Both the position numbers and the translations under genes were made by a program. The notes below the pieces were generated by a model. That model saw only the letters and a list, made by a program, of their open reading frames with translations, did no database searches and was not told where the DNA came from. 64,000 bases of DNA from Gemmatimonadota bacterium (GTDB lineage Bacteria; Gemmatimonadota; Gemmatimonadetes; Longimicrobiales; Gaopeijiaceae), in assembly GCA_022822445.1 (NCBI GenBank), contig JAJEBR010000112.1, forward strand, positions 98,553 to 162,552, in the 5' to 3' direction. How positions within the stretch are numbered: the first letter of the stretch is position 1; every line of letters begins with the position of its first letter. This document shows, in pieces, positions 46,654 through 54,550 of this stretch.

Positions 46654-47417
46654 ACGTGGCCGTCCTTGGCCAGGCTGCCGATGAATTCGCTGGCGAACCC
46701 TTCGAATTCGCCGAGCACGAGGTTGAGGCGGGACGCGAAGTGGTTGTACGCGATGACGGACGGGATGGCGACCGCGAGCCCGACGACGGTGGTGATGAGT
46801 GCCTCGGCCACTCCCGGCGCGACCGCCCCGATGTTGGCGGAGCCCGCCCGGGTGATCCCGATGAAGGTGTTCATCACGCCGATCACCGTCCCCATCAGCC
46901 CGAGCAGCGGCGAGACCGAGCCGATGACCGCAAGCCAGTTCAGCCCGTGCGCCAGGTCGTCGATCTCCTCGGCCTCGACCTTGTCGATCACCATGCGGAG
47001 CGCCTCGAGCTGCGTGAGCGACAGCCCCGTCGTCGGACTGAAGCCCCCCAGCGCGCCCGGACGCAGGTCGTCGAAGAACCCGAGCCCTCCCTGGAAGAGG
47101 CGGGTGTAGGGGGACGCGGGCAGCTGCGCCACGGCCTGGTAGGCCTCCCCCAGGTTGGCCACCGACCCCAGATGCGCCACGAAGCGGTCCCCTTCGGCGC
47201 GCACCCGGCGGAAGTGGCGCACCTTCGCGATGATCACCCAGAGCGATACCACCGAGAAGAGTCCCAGCACACCCAGCACGACGTGTGTGGGCGGGCTGGC
47301 CCCGACGATCATGTCGAGCATGCCCCGGGAGGGTTCCACCTGCAGGGAGAGGGCGTTCACCAGGCCGGGGGCATCGGCGGGGGCCGCCAGGGCGTGCCCG
47401 GGGACCGGAGCGCTCAC
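46650..47417 (-). CDS. tolQ: MotA/TolQ/ExbB proton channel family protein
   Basis: Stator of the Tol motor, using the proton gradient. 255 residues with three membrane helices: HVVLGVLGLFSVVSLWVIIAKV, then LNWLAVIGSVSPLLGLMGTVIGVMNTF and EALITTVVGLAVAIPSVIAYNHF. The GTG at 47415-47417 overlaps the TGA of the epimerase gene as GTGA, and is the only reasonable start. Confidence 0.93.
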   Translation of the reverse strand: MSAPVPGHALAAPADAPGLVNALSLQVEPSRGMLDMIVGASPPTHVVLGVLGLFSVVSLWVIIAKVRHFRRVRAEGDRFVAHLGSVANLGEAYQAVAQLPASPYTRLFQGGLGFFDDLRPGALGGFSPTTGLSLTQLEALRMVIDKVEAEEIDDLAHGLNWLAVIGSVSPLLGLMGTVIGVMNTFIGITRAGSANIGAVAPGVAEALITTVVGLAVAIPSVIAYNHFASRLNLVLGEFEGFASEFIGSLAKDGHV

Positions 47418-48481
47418 GCGGCGCCCGCCTTCGCCCGGCCGGCGGCGATGTGGCCGAAGGTGCGGGCGAGCCCCTCGGTCAGGCTGTGGGCGGGCACCCA
47501 GCCGCACCCGCGGATCCGGGCTGTGTCGAGGGTGTTGCGGCGAACGTCGCCGGGGCGCGCTTCACGGTGCAGGCGGCCGGGCTGCACGTCCGCGACCCCT
47601 TCGAGGAGAGTGGCCAGAGTGTTGACGCTGGTGGCCTCCTGCGTCCCGACGTTGTACGCCCTGGCGTCGATGCCGGGGCGGTCCTCCAGTACCATCCCGG
47701 ACGCGATCATGTTGGCGCTCGCCACGTCTTCCACGTACACGTAGTCTCTCACCTGTTCGCCGTCGCCGTAGATGGTCAGAGGCTTGCCCTCGATCAGGCG
47801 GTTGCAGAAGATGGCCACGACCCCGGCCTCACCGTGCGGATCCTGCCGGGGACCGTAGACGTTGCCATAGCGCAGGGCCACGTATTCGAGGCCGTGCACT
47901 TCACGATAGTAGTTGAGGTAACATTCCCCAGCGTACTTGGATACGCCATAGGGGGATACCGGTTGCTTGGCCGCGCTCTCCGGGATGGGATACGTCTCCG
48001 GTTCGCCGTAGACCACACCCCCGCTGGAGACGAACACGACACGCCGGGTGCCGGCCGCGCGCGCGGCTTCGAGGACGTTGAGGAGGCCCGCGATGTTCAC
48101 CCCGGCGTCCGCGACCGGGTCCTCCACCGAGGCGCGGACATCGATCTGGGCCGCGTGGTGATTGATCAGGTCGAATCCGACATCGCGGATCAGCCGGGCG
48201 GCACGCGGATCCGCGATGTCCATCTCCGCGAACTCCGCCGCGGCGGGAACATGCTCCAGCCGCCCCGAGGAGAGGTCGTCCATCACCCAGACCCGATCGC
48301 CCCGGGCGATGTACGCATCGGCAACGTGGCTCCCGACGAAGCCGGCACCGCCGGTGACGAGTATCCTGCGGGTCTCGCCGGAATCGGTCTTCAGACCCTT
48401 CCCCTTTCGCTGTGGTCTACCTCGGTCCCGTATATGGTAATCAAAACCGGGGGCCCGTGTGGCGTGCCGCCGGACAGCCAA
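47414..48481 (-). CDS. NAD-dependent epimerase/dehydratase (UDP-glucose 4-epimerase-like)
   Basis: Extended short-chain dehydrogenase acting on sugar nucleotides. The core has ILVTGGAGFVGSHVAD, an active-site triad SSGGVVYG...YGVSKYAGE and the RYGNVYGPRQDP motif, typical of GalE-like epimerases. Substrate is not determinable. The start is unclear: no ATG or GTG exists before the core. A TTG at 48479-48481 begins the listed frame; a CTG at 48392-48394 has AGGGG six bases before it and would start right before the conserved core (326 residues). It is coupled to tolQ by a GTGA overlap. Confidence 0.85.
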   Translation of the reverse strand: MAVRRHATRAPGFDYHIRDRGRPQRKGKGLKTDSGETRRILVTGGAGFVGSHVADAYIARGDRVWVMDDLSSGRLEHVPAAAEFAEMDIADPRAARLIRDVGFDLINHHAAQIDVRASVEDPVADAGVNIAGLLNVLEAARAAGTRRVVFVSSGGVVYGEPETYPIPESAAKQPVSPYGVSKYAGECYLNYYREVHGLEYVALRYGNVYGPRQDPHGEAGVVAIFCNRLIEGKPLTIYGDGEQVRDYVYVEDVASANMIASGMVLEDRPGIDARAYNVGTQEATSVNTLATLLEGVADVQPGRLHREARPGDVRRNTLDTARIRGCGWVPAHSLTEGLARTFGHIAAGRAKAGAA

Positions 48482-48643
48482 GTGCGGATTTTCCAGCCGT
48501 GGTATATACTGACTACATTAGTTTCCACAAATACGATTTCACCTATAGCCGAACCCGGGAACGGAACGCGATCCCTGCCGGGATGCGCGTCACCTTCCAC
48601 GGAAGCGCATCACCTTCCAGGGAGCGAGGGTGTCCGCCGCACG
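48482..48643. promoter_or_regulatory. A+T-rich divergent region before the unknown plus-strand operon
   Basis: Between the epimerase and a plus-strand operon lies one of the most A+T-rich stretches in the window, including TATACT (48505-48510), ACTACATTAG and ACAAATACGATTTCACC. A plus-strand -10 box at TATACT is plausible but no good -35 was seen. Confidence 0.4.
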
Positions 48644-49804
48644 ATGATCGCTCGCAGCCGAAGTCACCTCAACTCCATCCTGGAGACTCACATCGGGAGC
48701 AGTCCCGGGGAACGGACCGGCGAGGCCCGTCCGCCTGCGGAGGCCCTGCCGATCAAGACGTTTCTGATGGAGGGCTGCGGACCCGTCCCGCCGAAGGCCG
48801 GCAACCAACCGGGTCCGCTCGTCACTCTGGCCGAGATGGCGACGGATCCGGTGCTGCGCGCGAAATACTCGACGCGTGTGCATCTCGGGGAAGCTCCGGA
48901 TCTGACGACAGTCGAAATCGTGCATGGTGAAGGCGAGCGCGCATTCGTCTACGTGGACTGCGCGGATCCGCGCCACTGGCTCCTGCACACCTGCGCGAAG
49001 AGCGGGCTGGCCGACCGGTTCGTGTCGAACCTGGCCGTGGCCCGCCGCGGTGTGGGGCGTGCGGCCCTCCCGGGCGAGTTCCTGGAGGAGGCGGCGAGGC
49101 TGGGAGATACGGTCGCTCTGTCCCTCGACCATGAGCGCCGCGTTGTCGAGCCCGGTGCCGACAGTGGTTCCTCGGAGTTCGTAAAGGCCCGGATCTGGGG
49201 CACCCGGGCCGACCGACTGTTGTCGCTGGTGCGTCTTCCGGGCGCCTTCGCCGAAGGGATCGCATTGACCACCGTCCGGGTCAGGCACCAGCCGGATGAA
49301 GGGGACGGCAACCGGTTCTGCGTGGACGACCTGAGGTGGGACGGACGGATCATCGCGCGAGGCAACTCCTTCCAGGCTCACCTGGAGCTGATCGCCGCCC
49401 TCCAGGGTTGCTATGCGCGACAGGTGGCCAGGATCGAATCCCTCTACGCGGTACGGACCAATGGAGCGGATGGGATCATGCGCGGCAGGTCGCTGACGCT
49501 GCACCTCACCCGTCCGATCCGACACCTGGAGCGGTTCTGCCGGATGGCCTTCTCCTCGGCCAGACCTTTCCTGCTCTGGGGGCTGCCGTTGGTGCGGGGC
49601 CCCGGCAGCGTGAGCGTTACCGGGGTCGATCTGAACTTCGGCCAGGCGCTCGGCTTCGAATTCACACCCGAGTTCATCAGGCTGTTCCTGCCGAAGGAGA
49701 CGTCGGGCGGCACAGTCGTCCGCTTCTACACGAACCTGCAGCACCACCTCGATCCCCGGGTGCGTCTGCTCGACAGGGATGAGCGTGAAGTACTCCAGCT
49801 ATAG
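48644..49804 (+). CDS. Hypothetical protein, first gene of an unknown two-gene operon (386 aa)
   Basis: I do not recognise the family. ATG at 48644. The protein is soluble, with mixed alpha/beta pattern and no signal or membrane segment. A conserved-looking middle (VRVRHQPDEGDGNRFCVDDLRWDGRIIARGNSFQAHL) and a C-terminal part rich in beta strands (GVDLNFGQALGFEFTPEFIRLFLPK, then VVRFYTNLQHHLDPRVRLLDR) suggest an enzyme or binding protein. The last 26 bases overlap the next gene, so the two are coupled. They form a plus-strand island between minus-strand Tol and tsa clusters. Confidence 0.65.
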   Translation: MIARSRSHLNSILETHIGSSPGERTGEARPPAEALPIKTFLMEGCGPVPPKAGNQPGPLVTLAEMATDPVLRAKYSTRVHLGEAPDLTTVEIVHGEGERAFVYVDCADPRHWLLHTCAKSGLADRFVSNLAVARRGVGRAALPGEFLEEAARLGDTVALSLDHERRVVEPGADSGSSEFVKARIWGTRADRLLSLVRLPGAFAEGIALTTVRVRHQPDEGDGNRFCVDDLRWDGRIIARGNSFQAHLELIAALQGCYARQVARIESLYAVRTNGADGIMRGRSLTLHLTRPIRHLERFCRMAFSSARPFLLWGLPLVRGPGSVSVTGVDLNFGQALGFEFTPEFIRLFLPKETSGGTVVRFYTNLQHHLDPRVRLLDRDEREVLQL

Positions 49805-50675
49805 ACTCGCCGTCCAGAATCTTCTGATCGGGATGTGCCGGGGCTCGCCGGGACTGCCTCGGACGATCCGGCAGATGGGGTATCGCGACCGCTGGATTGC
49901 GGGGACATCGCTGGGAAGCCGGGGGGCGGCCGCGGATCCCGTACTGGTCCTTGCGTCCACGGAATCACGACATTCCGTTTTCGTGCAAGTGGTTTCAGGT
50001 AAAAGTGTTAATCTGAACGACCTGGACCGATACTCGAAGGTGAGCGCGGTGCACCTGCGGGAGCAGACCGCCCTCACTCAGGATCAGACCGAGCTATATG
50101 GCGTCGCGATCTTCGGGCTTGAGGAACACCGTGAGAGCCTGCGTGAGGGTATCGCGGAGAGCAGGATCAGGCCCACTCTGCTGCTGCGGACCGCGGAGGG
50201 TCTCGTCATCGACGCCAACCCGTTCCCCAAGGTGGGGTTGGCCAACGCCTTCCGGCCGGTGCTGGCGCTGGACTGGGATTCGGCTCCGCTGGGCTGGATC
50301 CCCTATGATCACGGGTCCCATCCGGCGGAGATCGCGCGGGCCATCATCCCGCAGGTCGTGGTGCGCGCGGCCGGAGGAGAGCGGCGGGTGGATATCGCGG
50401 GGATCTGCGCGGAGCATCCGGTGTGGAGCGTTTCGACGGCGTCCGCCCGCCGGAAGATGCGCGCCGGGGTCACAGGGGTGCTGGTGGCCGCCGCGGAACA
50501 CGAGTTCCGTGACTTCTTTGCGGTGAGCGACGGGGCGCTGCGGTTATCCGGGCTGGCGCGCGAGGCCGCCCGCATGCCGGGTTCGCCGACCCTGAAGCGG
50601 ATGCTGCGGCATCAGAGCGATCTTCTCGACCGGCTCAATGGCGAGCAACTGCAAAGAGGACATGACATTTTGTAA
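49779..50675 (+). CDS. Hypothetical protein, second gene of the unknown operon (298 aa), possible nuclease-like fold
   Basis: Unrecognised. ATG at 49779 lies inside the end of the previous gene. The segment DPVLVLAS...HSVFVQVVSGKSVNLNDLDRYSKV has the layout of a PD-(D/E)XK core (strand, acidic, strand ending in a lysine, then a helix with xxLxRYxKV). However, the expected acid of ExK is glutamine here, so catalysis is doubtful. No signal or membrane helix. The last residues (QRGHDIL and stop) come from repeat copy D. It may be a genuine partner of the upstream gene. Confidence 0.6.
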   Translation: MSVKYSSYRLAVQNLLIGMCRGSPGLPRTIRQMGYRDRWIAGTSLGSRGAAADPVLVLASTESRHSVFVQVVSGKSVNLNDLDRYSKVSAVHLREQTALTQDQTELYGVAIFGLEEHRESLREGIAESRIRPTLLLRTAEGLVIDANPFPKVGLANAFRPVLALDWDSAPLGWIPYDHGSHPAEIARAIIPQVVVRAAGGERRVDIAGICAEHPVWSVSTASARRKMRAGVTGVLVAAAEHEFRDFFAVSDGALRLSGLAREAARMPGSPTLKRMLRHQSDLLDRLNGEQLQRGHDIL

Positions 50676-50723
50676 AGCAGACACTACAATGTGACCGAGT
50701 GGGCGGAGCGGTCCAGCGTGGAC
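50650..50723 (+). repeat. Degenerate repeat copy D
   Basis: TGCAAAGAGGACATGACATT then TTGTAAAGCAG...CACTACAATG, ending in GCGGAGCGGTCCAGCG. It aligns with the middle of copies A and B (AAAGAGGACnTGACA, then GCGGTCCAGCG). It holds the stop of the unknown gene and lies against the rimI stop. No hairpin head is visible. Confidence 0.5.
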
Positions 50724-50726
50724 ACC

Positions 50727-51176
50727 TCAGCTTTCGAGTTCCACGGCCAGCACGAGGGCGTCCTCCCGGGGCTCCGCGTAGTACGAACCGTGGCGTCCGA
50801 TTTCGCGGAAGCCGAAGCGGCGGTAGAGCTCCGCGGCCCGGGTGTTCGAGCTGCGGACGGCGAGGTAGACCCGGCCCACGCCGCTTTCGCGAAGGTGATC
50901 CAGGACGCGGGACAGCAGCGCCTCCCCGGCACCGCGCCCGCGGCGCGCCGAGCTCACCGCCAGGTTCGCGAGTTCGGCCTCCCCCTCGCCGATCACGGCC
51001 ACCCCGTACCCGATCACCACCCCCCCCTCCACCGCCACCACCACGACCACCTCGTCGCGGCCCAGCAGCGACGCGAACGTCTCGGGGCTCCACGCCTCGG
51101 AGAACGTCGCCTCCTCGATCCCGGCGATCGCGGCCAGGTCGTCCTCGCGGGCCCGGCGCACCACCACCCCCCTCAT
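50727..51176 (-). CDS. rimI: Ribosomal-protein-S18-alanine N-acetyltransferase RimI-like
   Basis: GNAT acetyltransferase, classically of S18 N-terminal alanine; RimI often travels with TsaB. 149 residues with VRRAREDDLAAIAGIEEATFSEAW, the acetyl-CoA loop SSARRGRGAGEALLSRVLDHLR (R/QxxGxG), the VYLAVRSSNTRAAELYRRFGF segment and SYYAEPREDALVLAVEL at the end. ATG at 51174-51176 overlaps the tsaB TGA as ATGA; another ATG lies four codons upstream. Specificity for S18 is by context. Confidence 0.88.
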   Translation of the reverse strand: MRGVVVRRAREDDLAAIAGIEEATFSEAWSPETFASLLGRDEVVVVVAVEGGVVIGYGVAVIGEGEAELANLAVSSARRGRGAGEALLSRVLDHLRESGVGRVYLAVRSSNTRAAELYRRFGFREIGRHGSYYAEPREDALVLAVELES

Positions 51177-51997
51177 CCCGGCTTCCATTCCCGCACGTAC
51201 GACGGCTCCCACACCGCGACATCCACCGCCACCCACGCGCAGCAGCGGGTCAGCGCGCCGGCCCCGGGAACGCCCGCGGGGGCGGGCCGCACGGTGAAGC
51301 CCGCCGCGCGGATCAGCGCCTCGTGCGCCGTCGCCCCGTCGCCCATGAAGACGGTGCCCAGCGGCGGGCGGCCTCCGATCACGTCCACGATCGTGCCGCC
51401 GTGGGGCCCGATCACGCGGACCACTCCGCCGTCTCCGACATCGTACGCGGCTCCGTACACCCGGCCGCGCCGCGCGTCGAAGAGCACGTAGCGCACCTCG
51501 CGCTGCCCGTTCGGCGGATCCGCCTGCCCGGCCACCGCCGCCGCACGGAGGCTCGACACCGGGTAGAGCGGAAGGTGCAGGCTCGACGCCAGCGCCTTGG
51601 CCGCGGCCCCCGCGATCCGGACCCCCGTGAAGGAGCCGGGACCCGCGCCCACGACGATCCCGGTGAGCTCGCTCGCGTCCTTTCCCGCCTCGGCGAGCAC
51701 CTCGCGCACCGCCGGGATCAGCGCCGCGGCGTGCCGGCCGGGCTCCGCGAGCAACCGTTCCGCCGCCACCGTCCCAGCGACGGCCAGCGCCACCGATCCC
51801 GCACCGCCGGAGGTCTCGATGGCCAGCACCGCGCCGGCAGGCCGCCGCGCCCCGTCTCCGGGCCGACCGCTTCCCGCCTCCGGCCGCCGCGCCCCGTCTC
51901 CGGGCCGACCGCCCTCCGCCTCCAGTTGGCGCACCTGGTCCACGGCCCGACTGCCAGCCGCATCCGGTCGCCGCGCCTGGTCCTGCCGGCCCTTCAC
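51173..51997 (-). CDS. tsaB: tRNA threonylcarbamoyladenosine biosynthesis protein TsaB, with repeat-encoded N-terminus
   Basis: Scaffold subunit of the t6A37 tRNA modification complex. The conserved part begins VLAIETSGGAGSVALAV and includes IVVGAGPGSFTGVRIAGAAAKALA. The frame is open upstream to a GTG at 51995-51997 that overlaps the tsaE stop (GTGA) and has a GAGGG before it. That form adds about 56 residues, mainly GRPGDGARRPEAGS repeats. A GTG at 51827-51829 directly before LAIETS would give the normal 218 residues but lacks a clear ribosome site. I list the longer form; the shorter is equally possible. Confidence 0.85.
   Translation of the reverse strand: MKGRQDQARRPDAAGSRAVDQVRQLEAEGGRPGDGARRPEAGSGRPGDGARRPAGAVLAIETSGGAGSVALAVAGTVAAERLLAEPGRHAAALIPAVREVLAEAGKDASELTGIVVGAGPGSFTGVRIAGAAAKALASSLHLPLYPVSSLRAAAVAGQADPPNGQREVRYVLFDARRGRVYGAAYDVGDGGVVRVIGPHGGTIVDVIGGRPPLGTVFMGDGATAHEALIRAAGFTVRPAPAGVPGAGALTRCCAWVAVDVAVWEPSYVREWKPG
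51842..51925. repeat. 42-base tandem repeat in the tsaB 5' region
   Basis: Two nearly identical 42-base units (CCGCCGCGCCCCGTCTCCGG and GCCGACCGC at 51842 and 51884). On the minus strand each encodes 14 residues GRPGDGARRPEAGS; a third diverged unit (DQARRPDAAGS) precedes them in the protein. The unit keeps the reading frame. Confidence 0.75.
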
Positions 51998-52470
51998 CGG
52001 GCCCTCGCCGGGAATCCCGGAAGAGGCGGCGGATCGCCGAACGACTTGATCTCCGCCTCCCGGAGGTCCGCTCCTCCCTGCGCGTAACGCAGGTGCACCT
52101 CCCAGCGCTCTCCGGGCAAATGCGCGCCCGCCCGCTCCGGCCACTCGACCAGCACGATCGCCTCCTCGTCCCCCACCACATCGTTCCATCCGATCCCGTC
52201 GAGCTCCTTCGGCGACCGCAGGCGGTAGAGGTCGGCGTGAATCACGGCACCCCGTCCCCCGGACTCATAGCCCCCGATTTCGTAGCGGAAGAGCAGGTTG
52301 AAGGTCGGAGACGGCAGGTAGTCGCACACCCCGGCGCCCTCCGCCACCGCCCTCGCCAGGACCGACTTCCCCGCCCCGAGCGGCCCCCTGAGACCAATGA
52401 AGACGGGCGGGCGCACCTCCCTCCCGATCCGGCGGCCCCAGGCGGCGAGCTCGGCTTCGGTCAGCCTCAT
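51994..52470 (-). CDS. tsaE: tRNA threonylcarbamoyladenosine biosynthesis ATPase TsaE
   Basis: P-loop ATPase that resets the TsaBD complex. 158 residues: MRLTEAELAAWGRRIG, Walker A GPLGAGKS (29-36), SPTFNLLFRYE, the HADLYRL and EWPERAG family motifs. The C-terminus has an extra proline/arginine tail. ATG at 52468-52470; a further ATG at 52498-52500 in frame could extend it by ten residues. TsaE, TsaB and RimI form the conserved cluster. Confidence 0.92.
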   Translation of the reverse strand: MRLTEAELAAWGRRIGREVRPPVFIGLRGPLGAGKSVLARAVAEGAGVCDYLPSPTFNLLFRYEIGGYESGGRGAVIHADLYRLRSPKELDGIGWNDVVGDEEAIVLVEWPERAGAHLPGERWEVHLRYAQGGADLREAEIKSFGDPPPLPGFPARAR

Positions 52471-52564
52471 CGGACTCGCAGTCCGCGAATGACTCCGCAT
52501 GAGCACCGAGAGCGGCGAGGCGCCAGGCCGTCCGGCCAGCTCACGTTCACCCTGCCGCACTCCC

Positions 52565-54550
52565 TCACCGCGCCGCCTTCAGCTCGAACAGCTGGTCGCG
52601 CAAGGACGCCGCGCGCTCGAAGTCGAGTGCCTCCGCCGCCTTCGCCATCTCCTGCTCGATGATCTTGATGAACTCCTCGGTGTCGACCTCGTCGGCGTAC
52701 TCCTTCCCCGGTTCCGCGACCTTCACCGCCGGCTTCTCGCGGGCGTCCGCGACCCGCGTGGAGAACTCGATCTCCTCGACGCTCTTGCGGATGGTGCGCG
52801 GCTCGATCCCGTGCTTCTCGTTGTGCGCGAGCTGGACCTTGCGCCGCCGCTCCGTCTCGTCGAGGCACACCCGCATCGATGCGGTGATCCGGTCGGCATA
52901 GAGGATCGCCTTGCCGTTCACGTTGCGAGCCGCGCGCCCCACCGTCTGGATCAGGGAGCGGGCGTTGCGCAGGAATCCCTCCTTGTCGGCGTCGAGGATC
53001 GCGACCAGCGAGACCTCGGGCAGATCGAGCCCCTCGCGCAGCAGGTTGATGCCCACCAGGACATCGATCCGCCCCAGCCGCAGCGTGCGCAGGATCTCCA
53101 TCCGCTCGATCGCGTCGATGTCGGCGTGCATGTAGCGCACCCGGATCCCGATCGACTGGAAGTACTCCGACAGGTCTTCGGCCATGCGCTTGGTGAGCGT
53201 CGTCACCAGCACCCGTTCGTCGCGGTCGGCGCGTTCGCGGATCTCTGCAAGGAGGTCGTCCACCTGGCCGCGCACGGGCCGCACGTCGATTGAGGGGTCG
53301 ACCAGCCCCGTCGGGCGGATGATCTGCTCGGTGATCACCCCGCCCGAGCGCTCCAGCTCGTAGTCGCCGGGGGTGGCCGAGACGAAGACGACCTGCGGCA
53401 GCAGCTCCTCCCACTCGTCGAAGCGGAGCGGGCGGTTGTCGATCGCCGAGGGGAGCCGGAAGCCGTGGGAGACCAGCGTCTCCTTGCGCGACCGGTCGCC
53501 CCGCGACATCCCGTGGATCTGTGGCACGCTCACGTGGGACTCGTCGACGATCAGCAGGAAGTCCTCGGGGAAGTAGTCCATCAGACAGGCCGGCCGCTCG
53601 CCCTCCCGCCGGCCGCTCGTGTAGCGGCTGTAGTTCTCGATGCCGGGGCAGGTCCCCATCTCCAGCATCATCTCGAGGTCGAAGTTGGTGCGGGATTCGA
53701 TCCGCTGGGCCTCCAGGAGCATCCCCGCGGTCCTGAACCGGTCCACCTGATCGGCCAGCTCGTCGCGCACCAGCGGCTCCATCTCCTCGATGGTGCGGCG
53801 GCGGGTCACGTAGTGCGACGCGGGGTAGATGGCGGTGCGGTCCAGCGCCGCGATCGTCTCGCCGGTGAGCGGGTCGAAGCGGGTGATGCGCTCGATCTCG
53901 TCGCCCCACAGCTCGATCCGCACGGCCTGTTCGTCGTAGGCGGGGAAGATCTCGACGGTGTCGCCGCGCACCCGGAAGGTGCCGCGCTCGAAGGAGATGT
54001 CGTTGCGCTTGTAGAGGATCTCCACGAGGCCGCGCAGGATCTTCTGCCGGGGGACCTCCTCGCCGGCCGCCAGGTGGAGCATCAGGCCGCGGTAGTCGGC
54101 CGGGTTGCCCAGCCCGTAGATGCACGAGACCGAAGCGACCACCACCACGTCGCGCCGCTCGATCAGCGACGAGGTGGCGCGCAGCCGCAGCCGCTCGATG
54201 TCCTCGTTGATCGAGGCGTCCTTCTCGATGTAGGTGTCGGTCGCGGGGACGTAGGCCTCGGGCTGGTAGTAGTCGTAGTAGGAGATGAAGTACTCGACCG
54301 CGTTGGTCGGCAGCAGCGACTTGAGCTCGCCGTAGAGCTGCGCGGCCAGGGTCTTGTTGTGCGACATGACCAGCGCGGGCCGCCCGCACTGCGCGATCAC
54401 GTGGGCCATCGTCAGGGTCTTGCCGGTCCCGGTGGCGCCGAGAAGGGTCTGGAAGCGGTTGCCGGCGCGGATTCCCGCGACCAGCTCTTCGATCGCCCCC
54501 GGCTGGTCTCCCTTCGGCTCGAAGGGGGCGTGGATCTCGAAGTCAGGCAT
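52565..54550 (-). CDS. uvrB: UvrABC system protein B
   Basis: Central DNA-damage recognition helicase of nucleotide excision repair. 661 residues with Walker A GATGTGKT (38-45), the beta-hairpin region [31 protein letters not shown] box ([14 protein letters not shown]), [12 protein letters not shown], the helicase VI segment [12 protein letters not shown], and a C-terminal UVR domain ([33 protein letters not shown]). ATG at 54548-54550 overlaps the relA stop by eight bases. Confidence 0.96.
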   Translation of the reverse strand: MPDFEIHAPFEPKGDQPGAIEELVAGIRAGNRFQTLLGATGTGKTLTMAHVIAQCGRPALVMSHNKTLAAQLYGELKSLLPTNAVEYFISYYDYYQPEAYVPATDTYIEKDASINEDIERLRLRATSSLIERRDVVVVASVSCIYGLGNPADYRGLMLHLAAGEEVPRQKILRGLVEILYKRNDISFERGTFRVRGDTVEIFPAYDEQAVRIELWGDEIERITRFDPLTGETIAALDRTAIYPASHYVTRRRTIEEMEPLVRDELADQVDRFRTAGMLLEAQRIESRTNFDLEMMLEMGTCPGIENYSRYTSGRREGERPACLMDYFPEDFLLIVDESHVSVPQIHGMSRGDRSRKETLVSHGFRLPSAIDNRPLRFDEWEELLPQVVFVSATPGDYELERSGGVITEQIIRPTGLVDPSIDVRPVRGQVDDLLAEIRERADRDERVLVTTLTKRMAEDLSEYFQSIGIRVRYMHADIDAIERMEILRTLRLGRIDVLVGINLLREGLDLPEVSLVAILDADKEGFLRNARSLIQTVGRAARNVNGKAILYADRITASMRVCLDETERRRKVQLAHNEKHGIEPRTIRKSVEEIEFSTRVADAREKPAVKVAEPGKEYADEVDTEEFIKIIEQEMAKAAEALDFERAASLRDQLFELKAAR

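Noticed and set aside
48590..49747. 385-residue minus-strand open frame opposite the unknown plus-strand gene
   Set aside because: The plus-strand frame has the better codon third-position pattern, an overlapping partner gene and a promoter-like region; the minus frame is Arg/Pro/Gln-rich without motifs.
51842..51925. CRISPR-like tandem units in tsaB
   Set aside because: Units are contiguous with no unique spacers and keep the reading frame; it is a coding-type tandem repeat.
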